Shown in pieces: positions 50,371-59,025 of a DNA stretch of 64,000 nucleotides (the stretch's first letter is position 1; each line of letters begins with the position of its first letter). The stretch comes from Propioniciclava sp. MC1595. GTDB lineage: Bacteria > Actinomycetota > Actinomycetes > Propionibacteriales > Propionibacteriaceae. Position numbers and translations under genes: made by a program. The DNA lies in NCBI RefSeq assembly GCF_017569205.1, contig NZ_CP071870.1, positions 3,038,001 to 3,102,000 on the forward strand, given 5' to 3'. A model generated the notes under the pieces. That model worked only from the letters and a program-made list of their open reading frames with translations, ran no database searches and was not told where the DNA came from.

Positions 50371-50619
50371 CGACCGAGGCATCGTGTTCGGTTTGTAACC
50401 CGGTTGACTTTCTCGCGCGGACCCACCAAAGGGCTGTCGTCGGATATCGACGGCGATCCAGGACGGCACGCCCTCGGCCGGCATCGCGTCCAGTCGGCCA
50501 TCAGCTCACCTCGCCCTCCCGGAGCACGCGGGCGGACCCCTCGGACGACCGAGGCATCGTGTTCGGTTTGTAACCCGGTTGACTTTCTCGCGCGGACCCA
50601 CCAAAGGGCTGTCGTCGGA
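50371..50619. repeat. 175-bp tandem duplication (A-B-A) left of the nested transposons
   Basis: Unit A (74 bp, starts CGACCGAGGCATCG) occurs at 50371-50444 and 50546-50619. Unit B (101 bp, starts TATCGACGGCG) occurs at 50445-50545 and again at 57137-57237. Without the 6.5-kb insertion the order would be A-B-A-B, a perfect tandem pair. The function is unknown; the original right-hand B unit borders the integrase gene. Confidence 0.88.
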
Positions 50620-52051
50620 CCCGACTTGCACACGTTTAGTGCCCTCCACGCGGGTCGATATCTCCGGCGAGTTCCGCTCACGTAGGGCCCGGCCACGTCA
50701 GCGGGCTCCTCACGCAGGTTGGCCTCGGTGACGTTGAGGTCCAAGAGGCCGGATGCCCGGTGCGACTCCAGCAGGGCCCACCTCAGGGTCTCAACGTGTC
50801 TCTGAAGGACGCCCTGGAGGCTGCTGGCAGCGCGTGTGGCCGAGACCCGGCGCTCCAAGGCGTCGTGAAGGGTCGTCACGCCTCAGGTTGATGGGGGCCA
50901 CGGCTTAGAAGCGGTCATCATCTGCCGGGCCCTGATGGCGTTCAGCGGCCAACTCCAGCCCCGGATTAGTGCCCCGAAGTCGGCGGCCAAATCGCGTTGA
51001 TAAGGCGCGATGACCCAGCGAATCCACAAAATTGGCCCGAGGTGTGCAAGTCAGTGAGTATTGGTGTCTCGGAGCACCACCGGTATTGCCGTTGAGCACC
51101 ACTTGTTCGTGCGCGTGTTCTCGTCGTTGAGCGCCACCGAGTATTCGGCTTCAGCACCACCTTCTTAGGCTCCTTCTGCCGCGTGGCCAATCACGCGGCA
51201 GAAGGAGTAGTTCGGATGGTACGCAGGATCAAGGCGAAGCTGGTGTTGAGGCTTCGCGCGGAGGGGTTCTCGGCGCGGCAGATCGAGGCGCAGGGGATGT
51301 CGCGGCACTCGGTCATCGCGGTGTTCGACGCCGCCGACCGTGAGGGTATCGACTATCGCGAGGTCGCCGATGTCGACGACGCGGAGGTGTATGCGCGATT
51401 GTTTCCGGGGCGGGGTGAGCACGAGAGTGTTCACGCGCAGCCGGACTGGGACCGGGTCCACAAGGAGCTCGCGAAGGTCGGGGTGACGCTGAAGCTGCTG
51501 CATGGCGAGTACGTCGACGCCTGCCGGGCGGACGGGTCGCCGGCGATGGGCTACGACAGGTTCTGTAAGACCTACCAGCAGCACGTCCTCGTGATCGGGG
51601 CGGCGTCGCGGGTCGGGCACAAGGCCGGGCAGTCGGTTGAGGTCGACTGGTCGGGCAAGACGATGCAGCTGACCGACCCTGTCACCGGGCAGCAGACGCG
51701 GGTCTGCTTGTTCGTCGCGACGTTGCCGTTCTCACGGTTCGCGTTCGTCGAGCCGACGCTGGACATGAAGCAGGACACCTGGCTGCGCGCCCACGTCGCG
51801 ATGTTCGACTGGTTCGGCGGCTCCGTCCCGCGGATCATCCCGGACAACCTGAAGACCGGGGTGATCTCCCACCCGGCGGAGGGTGAGGTGGTCCTCAACG
51901 ACGCGTATCGGGAGCTCGCGGCGCACTACTCGGCGGCGGTGCTGCCGGGACGGATCAAGAAGCCGAAGGACTATCCCGAGGATCTGGTTATCCCGAGTCG
52001 TGGCCGTTGCTGCTTGTCAACGGGGGCTGTGGCTGGGGATCCTCGGGATAA

Positions 52052-53071
52052 CTACGTGAGGCCTGCGAGTCGGAGGATCAGGTCGTCGTCTCCTTTCCAG
52101 AGGGGCGCGAGTTCGGGGGTGGCGCCGGCGGCTTTCTGGATCGCGTCGCGCACCATCTGGTTGTCGGCCGTGGCGTAGACGCTGGTGGTGGTGATGTTGA
52201 CGTGGCCGAGAAACTCCTTGATGTGCGGCAGGGGTACGCCAGCCCGCAGCATCTGCATGGCCCGCGCGTGGCGCAACTGGTGGGCATGGACCCGTCGGGG
52301 GACATCCGGGCAACCCGGCCGGGCGGCTGCCGCGTATTTGTTCAGCAGGTAGTTGATGTTGTCTTGGCTCATCGGCTGGTGACGGCCGGCCCGGACCGTG
52401 TAGAACAGCAGCGTTCCCGGCTCTGGTGTGCCGATGTGGAACGCGTCGAGGTACTGGTCAAGGTGACGGCAGGTCTTGTCCATGATCGGGATCGTCCGGG
52501 TCTTGTGGCCCTTGCCAGTCAGGATGACCCGGCCGTGCCCGCTGGTGGTGTCGAGGTCGGCGAGGGTCAGGTCGAGGACTTCCTGGATCCGGGCGGCGGC
52601 GTCGAACAATAGCAAGAAGATGGTGGTGTCACGGAGGCCCTGGCGGGTGCGCTGGCCCGGAGCGCGGATCAGTGCCTCGACGGCGGGCATGCTCAGCGCG
52701 TCCGGGGCGCGGGCCGGTACCCGGGCGGGCCGGACTTGTTTGATGTCCAGCCAGACCGCGACCAGTGCCGGGTCTTCTGCGGCGCAGAACGACAGGAACG
52801 ACTTGATCGCTGCCAGACGCTGGTTGGCCGAGGCGGGGCTGACGTGTCGGTCGTCGGTCAGCCAGGTGGTGAACCCCCGGATCGTCGCGTGGTCGATGGC
52901 TTCGAAGCTGACCGCGGTCAGGTCCAGCCCGCGGGTTTCGTGCAGGTAGGCCAGCAGCATGGTCAGCGCCGTCTTGTACGAGCGGATGGTATGGGCGCTG
53001 AGCCGACGTGAGCGCGGCAGGTAGACGGTCAGCCAGGAACGCACGAGCCGGAAGAAGTCATCCGTGTGCAT
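52052..53071 (-). CDS. RIT tyrosine recombinase C
   Basis: A 339-residue phage-integrase-family protein, third of the trio. An N-terminal SAM-like domain (SAHTIRSYKTALTMLLAYL) precedes the catalytic domain. Residues seen: Arg in AARIQEVLDLTL, His-x-x-Arg in HAHQLRHARAMQM, Gly-His in FLGHVNITTTSVYA with the tyrosine nucleophile. The ATG at 53071 overlaps gene B by 14 nt, and the TAG stop abuts the left terminal repeat. Confidence 0.9.
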   Translation of the reverse strand: MHTDDFFRLVRSWLTVYLPRSRRLSAHTIRSYKTALTMLLAYLHETRGLDLTAVSFEAIDHATIRGFTTWLTDDRHVSPASANQRLAAIKSFLSFCAAEDPALVAVWLDIKQVRPARVPARAPDALSMPAVEALIRAPGQRTRQGLRDTTIFLLLFDAAARIQEVLDLTLADLDTTSGHGRVILTGKGHKTRTIPIMDKTCRHLDQYLDAFHIGTPEPGTLLFYTVRAGRHQPMSQDNINYLLNKYAAAARPGCPDVPRRVHAHQLRHARAMQMLRAGVPLPHIKEFLGHVNITTTSVYATADNQMVRDAIQKAAGATPELAPLWKGDDDLILRLAGLT

Positions 53072-54032
53072 GGGAGGCCTCGGGCAGGACCGACTCGATA
53101 CTGATGTTGGCCACCTGGCGCAGGTCGGCATGGAAATCGGGGGTCAGGTGGAAGTAGTACCAGGTGTCCTCGGGGTTGCTGTGCCCCAGGTGCAGGCTCA
53201 GGTACATCACCAGCGCCTGCGGGTCGCGGCCCGCACGCACCCACCGGTTGACCGTTTCCATCACATGCGCATGCCGCAAGTCGTAGACCCGCGGTGGCGA
53301 GCCCGCGCCGGTTGTACCGGTCACCTCGGCGACAGCCAGGAGTTGACCGAACCAGTGGTCCAGGGTGCACGCACTGTAGAAGCCACCGCTCTGGTTCGGG
53401 AAGAACGCGACCCGGTTCGGGTGGTGCGCGCGGATCGTGGCGTCGTAGCGGCGGCAGTAGTCGTGCAGGTCGGCCGACAGGTACACCACCCGGTCCTTGT
53501 GTCCTTTCGATTCGCGGATCTGGACGGTGCCCTTGGTCAGGTCGACGTCATTGCGGTGGAGTCGGCGGGCCTCGCCGGGGCGCAGACCCAGGCAGTAGAT
53601 CATCCGGAAGACCACCGGGATGATCAGATGCCGGCACCCGCCGTAAGGGGTCGCCACGATCTGGTCGGCGGCGTCGAAGATCGCCCGCAGTTCTGCGTGG
53701 GTGTACAAGTGCGGACGGTAACGGACCTGCTTGCCTGGGATGCCCGGCGGGATCAGATAGGCGTCCACCCCGAGCCCAGCCATGTGTTTGGCCAACTGCC
53801 GGACCGGGGTGATGCGTCGCAGCTGCCCGTTGACGTGCTCGCCGGGACGGCTGGTGGCCCAGCGCATCGCCATGTGCCGGCTCAACGTGGCCTGTCCCGG
53901 GTACTCGGTGGCGCACATCGCGTCGAACGCGCGCAGGTGTCGCTCCGAGGTCGTGTACGGGTACCCGAGCGCGTGCTTGACTTCGAGCAGGCCGTCGATG
54001 TGGCCGGCCAGGCCGCTGACCAGCCCGGTCAT
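53058..54032 (-). CDS. RIT tyrosine recombinase B
   Basis: A 324-residue recombinase, second of the trio. Catalytic Arg in LGLRPGEARRLHR, box II YDLRHAHVMET (Tyr in place of the usual first His), Gly-His in LHLGHSNPEDTWYYFHL with tyrosine. The ATG at 54032 is in an ATGA overlap with gene A; the longer frame upstream overlaps gene A and is spurious. Confidence 0.9.
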   Translation of the reverse strand: MTGLVSGLAGHIDGLLEVKHALGYPYTTSERHLRAFDAMCATEYPGQATLSRHMAMRWATSRPGEHVNGQLRRITPVRQLAKHMAGLGVDAYLIPPGIPGKQVRYRPHLYTHAELRAIFDAADQIVATPYGGCRHLIIPVVFRMIYCLGLRPGEARRLHRNDVDLTKGTVQIRESKGHKDRVVYLSADLHDYCRRYDATIRAHHPNRVAFFPNQSGGFYSACTLDHWFGQLLAVAEVTGTTGAGSPPRVYDLRHAHVMETVNRWVRAGRDPQALVMYLSLHLGHSNPEDTWYYFHLTPDFHADLRQVANISIESVLPEASHAHG

Positions 54033-55270
54033 GGCCGTGCCCGGTTCGGTTCGATCCCAGTGAAGTCCAGGCAGCACTGCCGCATCCGGGCCTCGTCGCC
54101 TGCCAGATAGTGCTTGGCCGAGTCGATGCCGCGATGACCCAACGCACCACTGATCACCGGCAGGGGCACGTCTTGCTGGAGCATGCCGGTCGCCAACGAC
54201 GCCCGCAGCACCCGCATCCCTCGCCCCGTACCACTGGTGTTGACCGTCTGGGCGCGGGCGAACGCGCCCGCCGCCACGTGATACAGGTCGGAGCAGCCCA
54301 AGCTGACGTGCGGGGCCTGGGAACGCAGGAACACGTGATCGTCGAGCGCGTGAGCCGGTCGGTCGGACAGGAGATAGTCGGTGAGCGCCGCGCCGACGTC
54401 GGCCAGCAGCGGCAGCACCACCACCGTCCCGGTCTTGTGCTGGGTCACCGTGATCATCGCTTGGCGCCAATCGATGTCTGCCAGCCGAAGACCGGCGACA
54501 TCGCTGGGACGCAGCCCCGTCCTGGCCGCCAGTAAGAGCATCGCCCGGTTCCGGCGTCCTACCGGTGTGGCCGGATCGGGGGAAGCCACCACCAACTCCA
54601 CGTCGTCAGCCGACAACACCACCAGCGTCCGCACACGCCTGCAGTTCGCCGCCGGCACCGCCGGCGACAGCCGCGCGGACCGGCCGGTGTCCTCAAGGAA
54701 CCGGCACCACACCCGCAAAGCGGTCAACACGGTCCGCATACTGCCCGGTGAGTAGCTGACGCCGAGGAAGGCCACCGCCGCCGACACGTCCCCCGCGGAC
54801 ACCCGCCGCACATCGACCACTCCGCGCTCCGGCAGCCAGGCCAGGACCTTCCGGCTGACCGTCGCGTATAGGGCCGTCGTGGCCGGTGCCAGTCCCTGGC
54901 CGGTCAGCCACTGCTCGAACTGTTCCTGTACCGGACGGAACTCCGTAGTCAGGCCCTCATTGCGGTGCCGTCCTCGAGTCACTTTCCACGTGTACGTGCC
55001 GGTCGAGGCCACTTCCGACAACACCAACATGCCCTTGCGGAGCAGCTTGCGTTTCCACTCCTTGATGCGGCCCTCAGCGTGCTCGGCAGCCACCCACCGC
55101 AGGAACCCGGCCACCACCTCGTCGGTCAGTTCAACAACGTCAGGCTCGCCGCAGAACACCTCGACCCGGGACCACGCCCACCGGTACTGCCACAACGTTG
55201 AGGGCGCATGCCCCAAAGCGCTGACCGCCGCGTCGGCCCGCGCGATCACCTCGCCAACAAAGACACCCAT
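54029..55270 (-). CDS. RIT tyrosine recombinase A
   Basis: A 413-residue recombinase, first of the trio. SAM-like domain around QEQFEQWLTGQGLAPATTAL. Catalytic Arg in ARTGLRPSDVAGL, box II MRVLRASLATGML (lacks the usual His), Gly-His in GALGHRGIDSAKHYL with tyrosine. The three genes overlap, so their products probably work as a complex. Confidence 0.9.
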   Translation of the reverse strand: MGVFVGEVIARADAAVSALGHAPSTLWQYRWAWSRVEVFCGEPDVVELTDEVVAGFLRWVAAEHAEGRIKEWKRKLLRKGMLVLSEVASTGTYTWKVTRGRHRNEGLTTEFRPVQEQFEQWLTGQGLAPATTALYATVSRKVLAWLPERGVVDVRRVSAGDVSAAVAFLGVSYSPGSMRTVLTALRVWCRFLEDTGRSARLSPAVPAANCRRVRTLVVLSADDVELVVASPDPATPVGRRNRAMLLLAARTGLRPSDVAGLRLADIDWRQAMITVTQHKTGTVVVLPLLADVGAALTDYLLSDRPAHALDDHVFLRSQAPHVSLGCSDLYHVAAGAFARAQTVNTSGTGRGMRVLRASLATGMLQQDVPLPVISGALGHRGIDSAKHYLAGDEARMRQCCLDFTGIEPNRARP

Positions 55271-55420
55271 GTCCGCTCACCTCCAAGCGAAAACCCAGCA
55301 GAGACGAGCAACGTACGACTGGAACGCCAGGAGCGTGATTATCCCGAGGATCCCCAGCCACAGCCCCCGTTGACAAGCAGCAACGGCCACGACTCGGGAT
55401 AACCAGATCCTCGGGATAGT

Positions 55421-55450
55421 CCTTCTTATCCCGAATTCGGGATAAGAAGG
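55421..55450. repeat. 30-bp perfect palindrome at the right RIT end
   Basis: CCTTCTTATCCCGAA followed by its exact complement. It contains the TATCCCGA motif of the terminal repeats. No copy exists at the left end. It may be a recombinase binding or crossover site. Confidence 0.85.
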
Positions 55451-56252
55451 ACAAGGCGAGCGTCGAGAACACCGTCGGCAACATCGCCACCTGGGTGATC
55501 GCGGCGCTGCGGAACCAGACGTTCGCGACGTTGCCGGAGTTGCGGGCTGCGGTCTACGAGCGGATGACGGCGTTCAACGCGGAACCGTTCCAGAAGCGCG
55601 CCGGCTCCCGCTTGGGCGTGTTCGAGGGTGAGGAGAAGCCGCTGCTGCGGCCGCTCCCGACCGTTGCGTTCGAGATCTCCCAGTGGGTCTACGGCCGCAA
55701 GGTTCAGAAGAACGGGCATGTCGTGTTCGAGAAGAACTTCTACTCCGTCCCCTACGTGAACATCGGCCGCGCGGTCGATCTGCGAGTCACCGACAGGATG
55801 CTCGAGGTGTTCGCCGGGCAGGACAGACTGACCAGTCATCTGCTTGCCCCGGTCGGGACGGTGAACGAGTACCGCACCCACGACAGCGATCTGCCCGACG
55901 GTCCGCAGTATCGGCAGTGGGACGCCCCACGGATCCGGGAATGGGCGGCGAGGATCGGGGAGAACACCACGATCGTCGTGAACCGGATCTTCGAGTCGGT
56001 GCCCGTCGACGAGCAGGGCATCAGCGCCGCACTGGCCGTGCTCCGCATGACACGCCGGTACTCCGCCGACCGCGTCGAAGCTGCCGCCGGCGTCGCTCTC
56101 GCGTCGAGGGTGAGGTCGCCGCGCTACGCGCACCTGCGGCCCATCCTCGAGACCAGGCAAGACGACCCCGCAGGCCGTGAGGCATGGTCGACACCCGCGG
56201 CGGAGCCGGCCGGGTATGTCCGCGGCGCCGACTACTACGCCGGAGACGCCCG

Positions 56253-56999
56253 ATGAGCCGGCTCGACTCGGAGACGAAGCGGAAGCTGCGGGAGATGGGC
56301 GTCGCGTCGCTGGTCGACGCGTTCGAGGCCCAGGACGATGCCCTCACGATCGGGGTGGTGTTTGAGGAGCGGATCAAGATCGCTGTCGACGACGCCCACG
56401 CGGCGTTCACCCACTCCAAGGTCGAGGGCCTGATCCGCCGGGCCGGGCTGCGCTACCCGAACGCGGACCTGCGACGCGTTGACATGCTCGAGCAACGCGG
56501 GCTCGACAGGGGCGTGATCGCTCAGCTCGGGACCTGCCAGTTCATCGGCAGGCAGCAGAACGTCGTTTTCCAAGGGTTCACCGGGTCCGGGAAGTCCTAC
56601 CTCGGGTCCGCGTTGGCGAAGCAGGCGTGTCAGCACCGCTACCGGGCGCACTACATCCGGATGCCCGACCTCGAAGAATCCTGGGCCGCTGCACGGGACC
56701 GGCCAGCGGGGAGAGAGAAGTGGCTGCGAAAGTACGCCGCGTTCACGCTCCTCGTGATCGACGAATGGCTCCTCGACCCACCCACCGACGACGTCCGGTC
56801 CATGCTGCTCGAGCTCCTCGAACGGCGCTACGACGCCACCTCGACGGTGTTCTGCACCCAGTACGCGAAGAAGGACTGGCACCAACGCCTCGGCTCCGGC
56901 GTCCACGCCGACGCGATCATGGACCGCATCGTCCACAACACCGTCTGGATCGAAACCGGCGACGTCAACATGCGCGAACACACCGCCACGAACAGCTGA
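56253..56999 (+). CDS. istB: IS21 helper ATPase IstB
   Basis: A 248-residue AAA+ DnaC-like ATPase that partners IstA in target choice. Walker A FQGFTGSGKSYLGSALAKQA, Walker B LLVIDEWLLDPP, and FCTQYAKKDWHQRLGSG after it. The ATG at 56253 overlaps the istA stop (ATGA). Complete. Confidence 0.95.
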   Translation: MSRLDSETKRKLREMGVASLVDAFEAQDDALTIGVVFEERIKIAVDDAHAAFTHSKVEGLIRRAGLRYPNADLRRVDMLEQRGLDRGVIAQLGTCQFIGRQQNVVFQGFTGSGKSYLGSALAKQACQHRYRAHYIRMPDLEESWAAARDRPAGREKWLRKYAAFTLLVIDEWLLDPPTDDVRSMLLELLERRYDATSTVFCTQYAKKDWHQRLGSGVHADAIMDRIVHNTVWIETGDVNMREHTATNS

Positions 57000-57136
57000 A
57001 CCGGGCCGGTGGGCGCTGCTCCGCGAGGGGCGGTGCTCACCGGCAATATCGGCTGGTGCCGAACCGCAATATCCGGTGGTGCTCAATCGCAATATTCAGT
57101 GGTGCTCAACGGTCCGAATACTCAAGTCAGGTCGGA

Positions 57137-57237
57137 TATCGACGGCGATCCAGGACGGCACGCCCTCGGCCGGCATCGCGTCCAGTCGGCCATCAGCTCA
57201 CCTCGCCCTCCCGGAGCACGCGGGCGGACCCCTCGGA
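57137..57237. repeat. displaced copy of the 101-bp unit B
   Basis: Identical to 50445-50545. It is the right half of the second tandem unit, separated from its A half by the nested transposons. Confidence 0.88.
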
Positions 57238-57293
57238 TGGCAGTACCGCCCAGATGGGCAGATCGGGTTCTCGCCCAGTGGTGCGAACTCGCA

Positions 57294-58652
57294 TCACCTG
57301 CGCGCGTTGGCCTCGATCATCGACGAGACGTTGCCGGCAACGGCGGCGAGGTAGTCCATCTCGGCACGCTGGTAGCGCAGCGCCATCTTGGGTGAGGTGT
57401 GGCCGGCGATCGCCTGGACGGCACGGAGGTTGCCCCCAGACAGCCGGTAGGCCCACGTGAGGCCAGTCACGCGGGTTCCATGGAAGACGTAGCCCCCTTC
57501 GCCGGTCAGCAGTTCGCGGATGCGCTGCGACTCCTCGCTCTCCTGCTCCCCTGACTGCTCAAGGCGACGCACGGCGTCCTCCTCCAGGTGATCGGCGACG
57601 GTCTTGCATGCCTTCTTGAACGCCCTGAGCCAGTCCGCGGACTTCACTGGCCCGCCGTCCTTCGTGCGCCAGAAGAGCAACCCCGTCCGGCCAAGTTGGG
57701 TGTGCTCGCGCAGATGCGTCCTCACATCGCCCACGAGAGCAGCCGGGATCGGAAGAGTGCGGGAGGCGATGCCCTTGCGCGCGGTCTTCAGCGGTCCGAT
57801 CTCGACCTTGCCCTCCGCCTCCTTCACGGACTGATGCACCTTCACCGTCGGGACCTCACCGTTGAGACTGAAGTCGCGACGCGCCAGCGCCCGGACCTCA
57901 CCAGAACGCAGACCGAGGACGCCCCCCAGCAGGACGCCCAGCCGCCACGGTTCGGGCATCTGCTCCGCGACGGCGTACAGCACGTCGATCGGGAGAGGAT
58001 CCAGGTCGCGTTCCCGCGACGCCTGCGCTTGGGTGGCCGCCTTGACCTCCACGGGGTTTACCTCGATGAGCTCCGCCTCGACGGCGGCGTTCATGATCGC
58101 TCGCAGGAGGTCGTACGCCTGTCGGCACGACGACTCGCGCGTGCTGACCGGGAGACCCTGCCACCACAGGCGCACGTCGGCACGGGTCAACTCGGTGACG
58201 CGCACATCGCCGAGGCCGTGCTTCGCGACGGGCTTCCCCTTCACCATCCCTCGCCGCGTGATCGTCGCTGGCTCGGCAAGGATGTAGAACTTCAGAAGTT
58301 GGCGGTAGCGGTCCCGCGACGTGGCAGCGAGTTCATTGCGCTCCAAGTACTGCGAGCCGTAGTCGCCGATGGTGGGCACCGCAGCCGCTGCCTGTCTGAC
58401 AGCCTCCCTGCGTTCGCGCTCCTCCTCGGCCTCGCGGAATCGCTCGATCGGCGGAGTCCAGTCGCCGCGATCGATCAGCCGGTGTTCCCGGTCGAGCCAC
58501 CCCCACGCGTCGCCCTTCGCGTCAAACGTCTGGAGCGCGGTGTACCGGGTGCCCGTATCGGCGCCGCGAACGCTGCCGAGGATGTAGGACGCCTGGTAAC
58601 GCCCGGAGGGAAGCTGACGAACCTTGCCCCACGGTCGCCGACCCTCCGCCAT
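57294..58652 (-). CDS. int: tyrosine integrase of the 48-kb element
   Basis: A 452-residue site-specific recombinase. N-terminal AP2-like/arm-binding region (GKVRQLPSGRYQASYILGSV), SAM-like core-binding domain (YLERNELAATSRDRYRQLLK), catalytic domain from about 220. Catalytic residues: Arg in GVLGLRSGEVRALAR, His/Arg in YVFHGTRVTGLTWAYRLSGG (an atypical box II spacing), Gly-His in IAGHTSPKMALRYQ with the tyrosine. It reads away from attR, and its 5' end lies 194 bp from the core. No damage seen; a substrate of the tRNA-Ser core is inferred from position. Confidence 0.93.
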   Translation of the reverse strand: MAEGRRPWGKVRQLPSGRYQASYILGSVRGADTGTRYTALQTFDAKGDAWGWLDREHRLIDRGDWTPPIERFREAEEERERREAVRQAAAAVPTIGDYGSQYLERNELAATSRDRYRQLLKFYILAEPATITRRGMVKGKPVAKHGLGDVRVTELTRADVRLWWQGLPVSTRESSCRQAYDLLRAIMNAAVEAELIEVNPVEVKAATQAQASRERDLDPLPIDVLYAVAEQMPEPWRLGVLLGGVLGLRSGEVRALARRDFSLNGEVPTVKVHQSVKEAEGKVEIGPLKTARKGIASRTLPIPAALVGDVRTHLREHTQLGRTGLLFWRTKDGGPVKSADWLRAFKKACKTVADHLEEDAVRRLEQSGEQESEESQRIRELLTGEGGYVFHGTRVTGLTWAYRLSGGNLRAVQAIAGHTSPKMALRYQRAEMDYLAAVAGNVSSMIEANARR

Positions 58653-58702
58653 GGCTCAGCCCCCTCTCGCTTCCTCTGCTGCCGCATCTCGTATCAGATT
58701 GA

Positions 58703-58736
58703 AGCACGATTCGTGCCCCGAGTGTGCCCCGAGTTT
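58703..58736 (+). repeat. right arm-type repeat (two GTGCCCCGAG units)
   Basis: Identical and co-oriented with 10677-10710. It lies between the integrase start and attR, 109 bp from the core. In the circular form the two copies would flank attP. Confidence 0.7.
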
Positions 58737-58845
58737 CGCCAGCCATGCCTACACATGTCTACGCAGATGGGCAGAGAGTCCGGGTAAAGTGCCTACTCAG
58801 AGGACACTTGGCAGCTCTGACAAGGCTTGGAAAACTGGACTATTG

Positions 58846-58872
58846 CGAGTTCGAATCTCGTATCCTCCGCCA
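58846..58872 (+). repeat. attR: 27-bp core repeat
   Basis: Exact copy of the 3' end of tRNA-Ser(GGA), including CCA. The bases before it (AAGGCTTGGAAAACTGGACT) do not fold into the rest of a tRNA, so this is not a gene. Confidence 0.93.
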
Positions 58873-58876
58873 AGCA

Positions 58877-58902
58877 GGTCCCCGTCCGTCAGGGCGGGGA
58901 CC
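58877..58902 (+). terminator. original tRNA-Ser terminator beyond attR
   Basis: GGTCCCCG and CGGGGACC pair around a 10-nt loop, 4 nt after the attR core, the same spacing as the terminator after attL. It probably served the tRNA before integration. Confidence 0.55.
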
Positions 58903-59025
58903 TTCTGCATGTCCAGAAGGAGCGCGACGGGGCGGTTGGCGTCCCCCAACTAGCCCGTGGGGGTGAGGCGCGGACCCACCGGCCGGCCCTAGCGTCGCAG
59001 CGAACCCCATCCCACGGAGGACGAG

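Larger units (their letters stand above)
51970..55420 (-). mobile_element. recombinase-in-trio (RIT) element
   Basis: 82-bp perfect terminal inverted repeats (51970-52051 and 55339-55420), each with three copies of the TATCCCGAG motif, enclose three overlapping tyrosine recombinase genes. A 30-bp perfect palindrome (55421-55450) lies outside the right repeat, and GAAGGAC is repeated at 51965-51971 and 55446-55452. This matches the known RIT layout. Confidence 0.92.
51216..56256 (+). pseudogene. istA: IS21 transposase IstA, split by the RIT element
   Basis: The N-terminal half (51216-51971) has an HTH (LRAEGFSARQIEAQGMSRHS) and the start of the DDE domain (KAGQSVEVDWSGKTMQLTDP, FGGSVPRIIPDNLKTGV). 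The C-terminal half resumes at 55453 (KASVENTVGNIATWVIAALR) to GADYYAGDAR. Removing 51972-55452 rejoins 252 and 268 codons exactly in frame, so the break is due only to the RIT insertion. Confidence 0.93.
51055..57124 (+). mobile_element. IS21-family element interrupted by a RIT element
   Basis: The ends TGAGTATT (51055) and AATACTCA (57124) are flanked by the 6-bp duplication AGTCAG (51049-51054, 57125-57130). Inside each end are repeated GAGCACCAC motifs spaced with TATTGC, the multiple terminal sites expected for IS21. Encodes istA (split) and istB. Confidence 0.92.
50620..57131. mobile_element. short IS1634-like terminal-repeat element hosting IS21
   Basis: A 5-bp target duplication TCGGA (50615-50619 and 57132-57136) flanks the unit. 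The left end starts CCCGACTTGCACACG. The right end, after removing IS21, ends GTGTGCAAGTCAGG. Without IS21 the element is 436 bp and has no transposase, so it is a MITE-like derivative mobilised by an IS1634-type transposase such as that at 21759. It carries part of an open frame (50620-50879, minus strand, MTTLHDALERRVSATRAASS) of unknown origin. Confidence 0.85.
10617..58872. mobile_element. 48-kb integrative element in tRNA-Ser, partly decayed
   Basis: The 27-bp 3' end of tRNA-Ser(GGA) recurs at 58846-58872 in the same orientation. Between the copies lie an excisionase-like gene at the left end, a tyrosine integrase at the right end, matching 34-bp putative arm-site repeats near both ends, conjugation-type genes (SCO6880 family, truncated VirB4-like ATPase), a Tad-like pilus cluster, cargo operons and many transposons. 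This is the structure of an actinobacterial ICE. Damage to the VirB4-like gene and to tadB suggests it can no longer transfer by itself. I see no relaxase, replication initiator or FtsK/TraB-type translocase. Confidence 0.9.

Noticed and set aside
50358-50620. continuation of the minus-strand frame MTTLHDALERR beyond the MITE
   Set aside because: Past 50620 the frame only reads the repeat units; at best a truncated gene inside the MITE.
58801-58872. second tRNA-like sequence near the integrase
   Set aside because: Only the 27-bp 3' end matches tRNA-Ser; no D arm, anticodon arm or 5' acceptor strand precedes it. It is attR.
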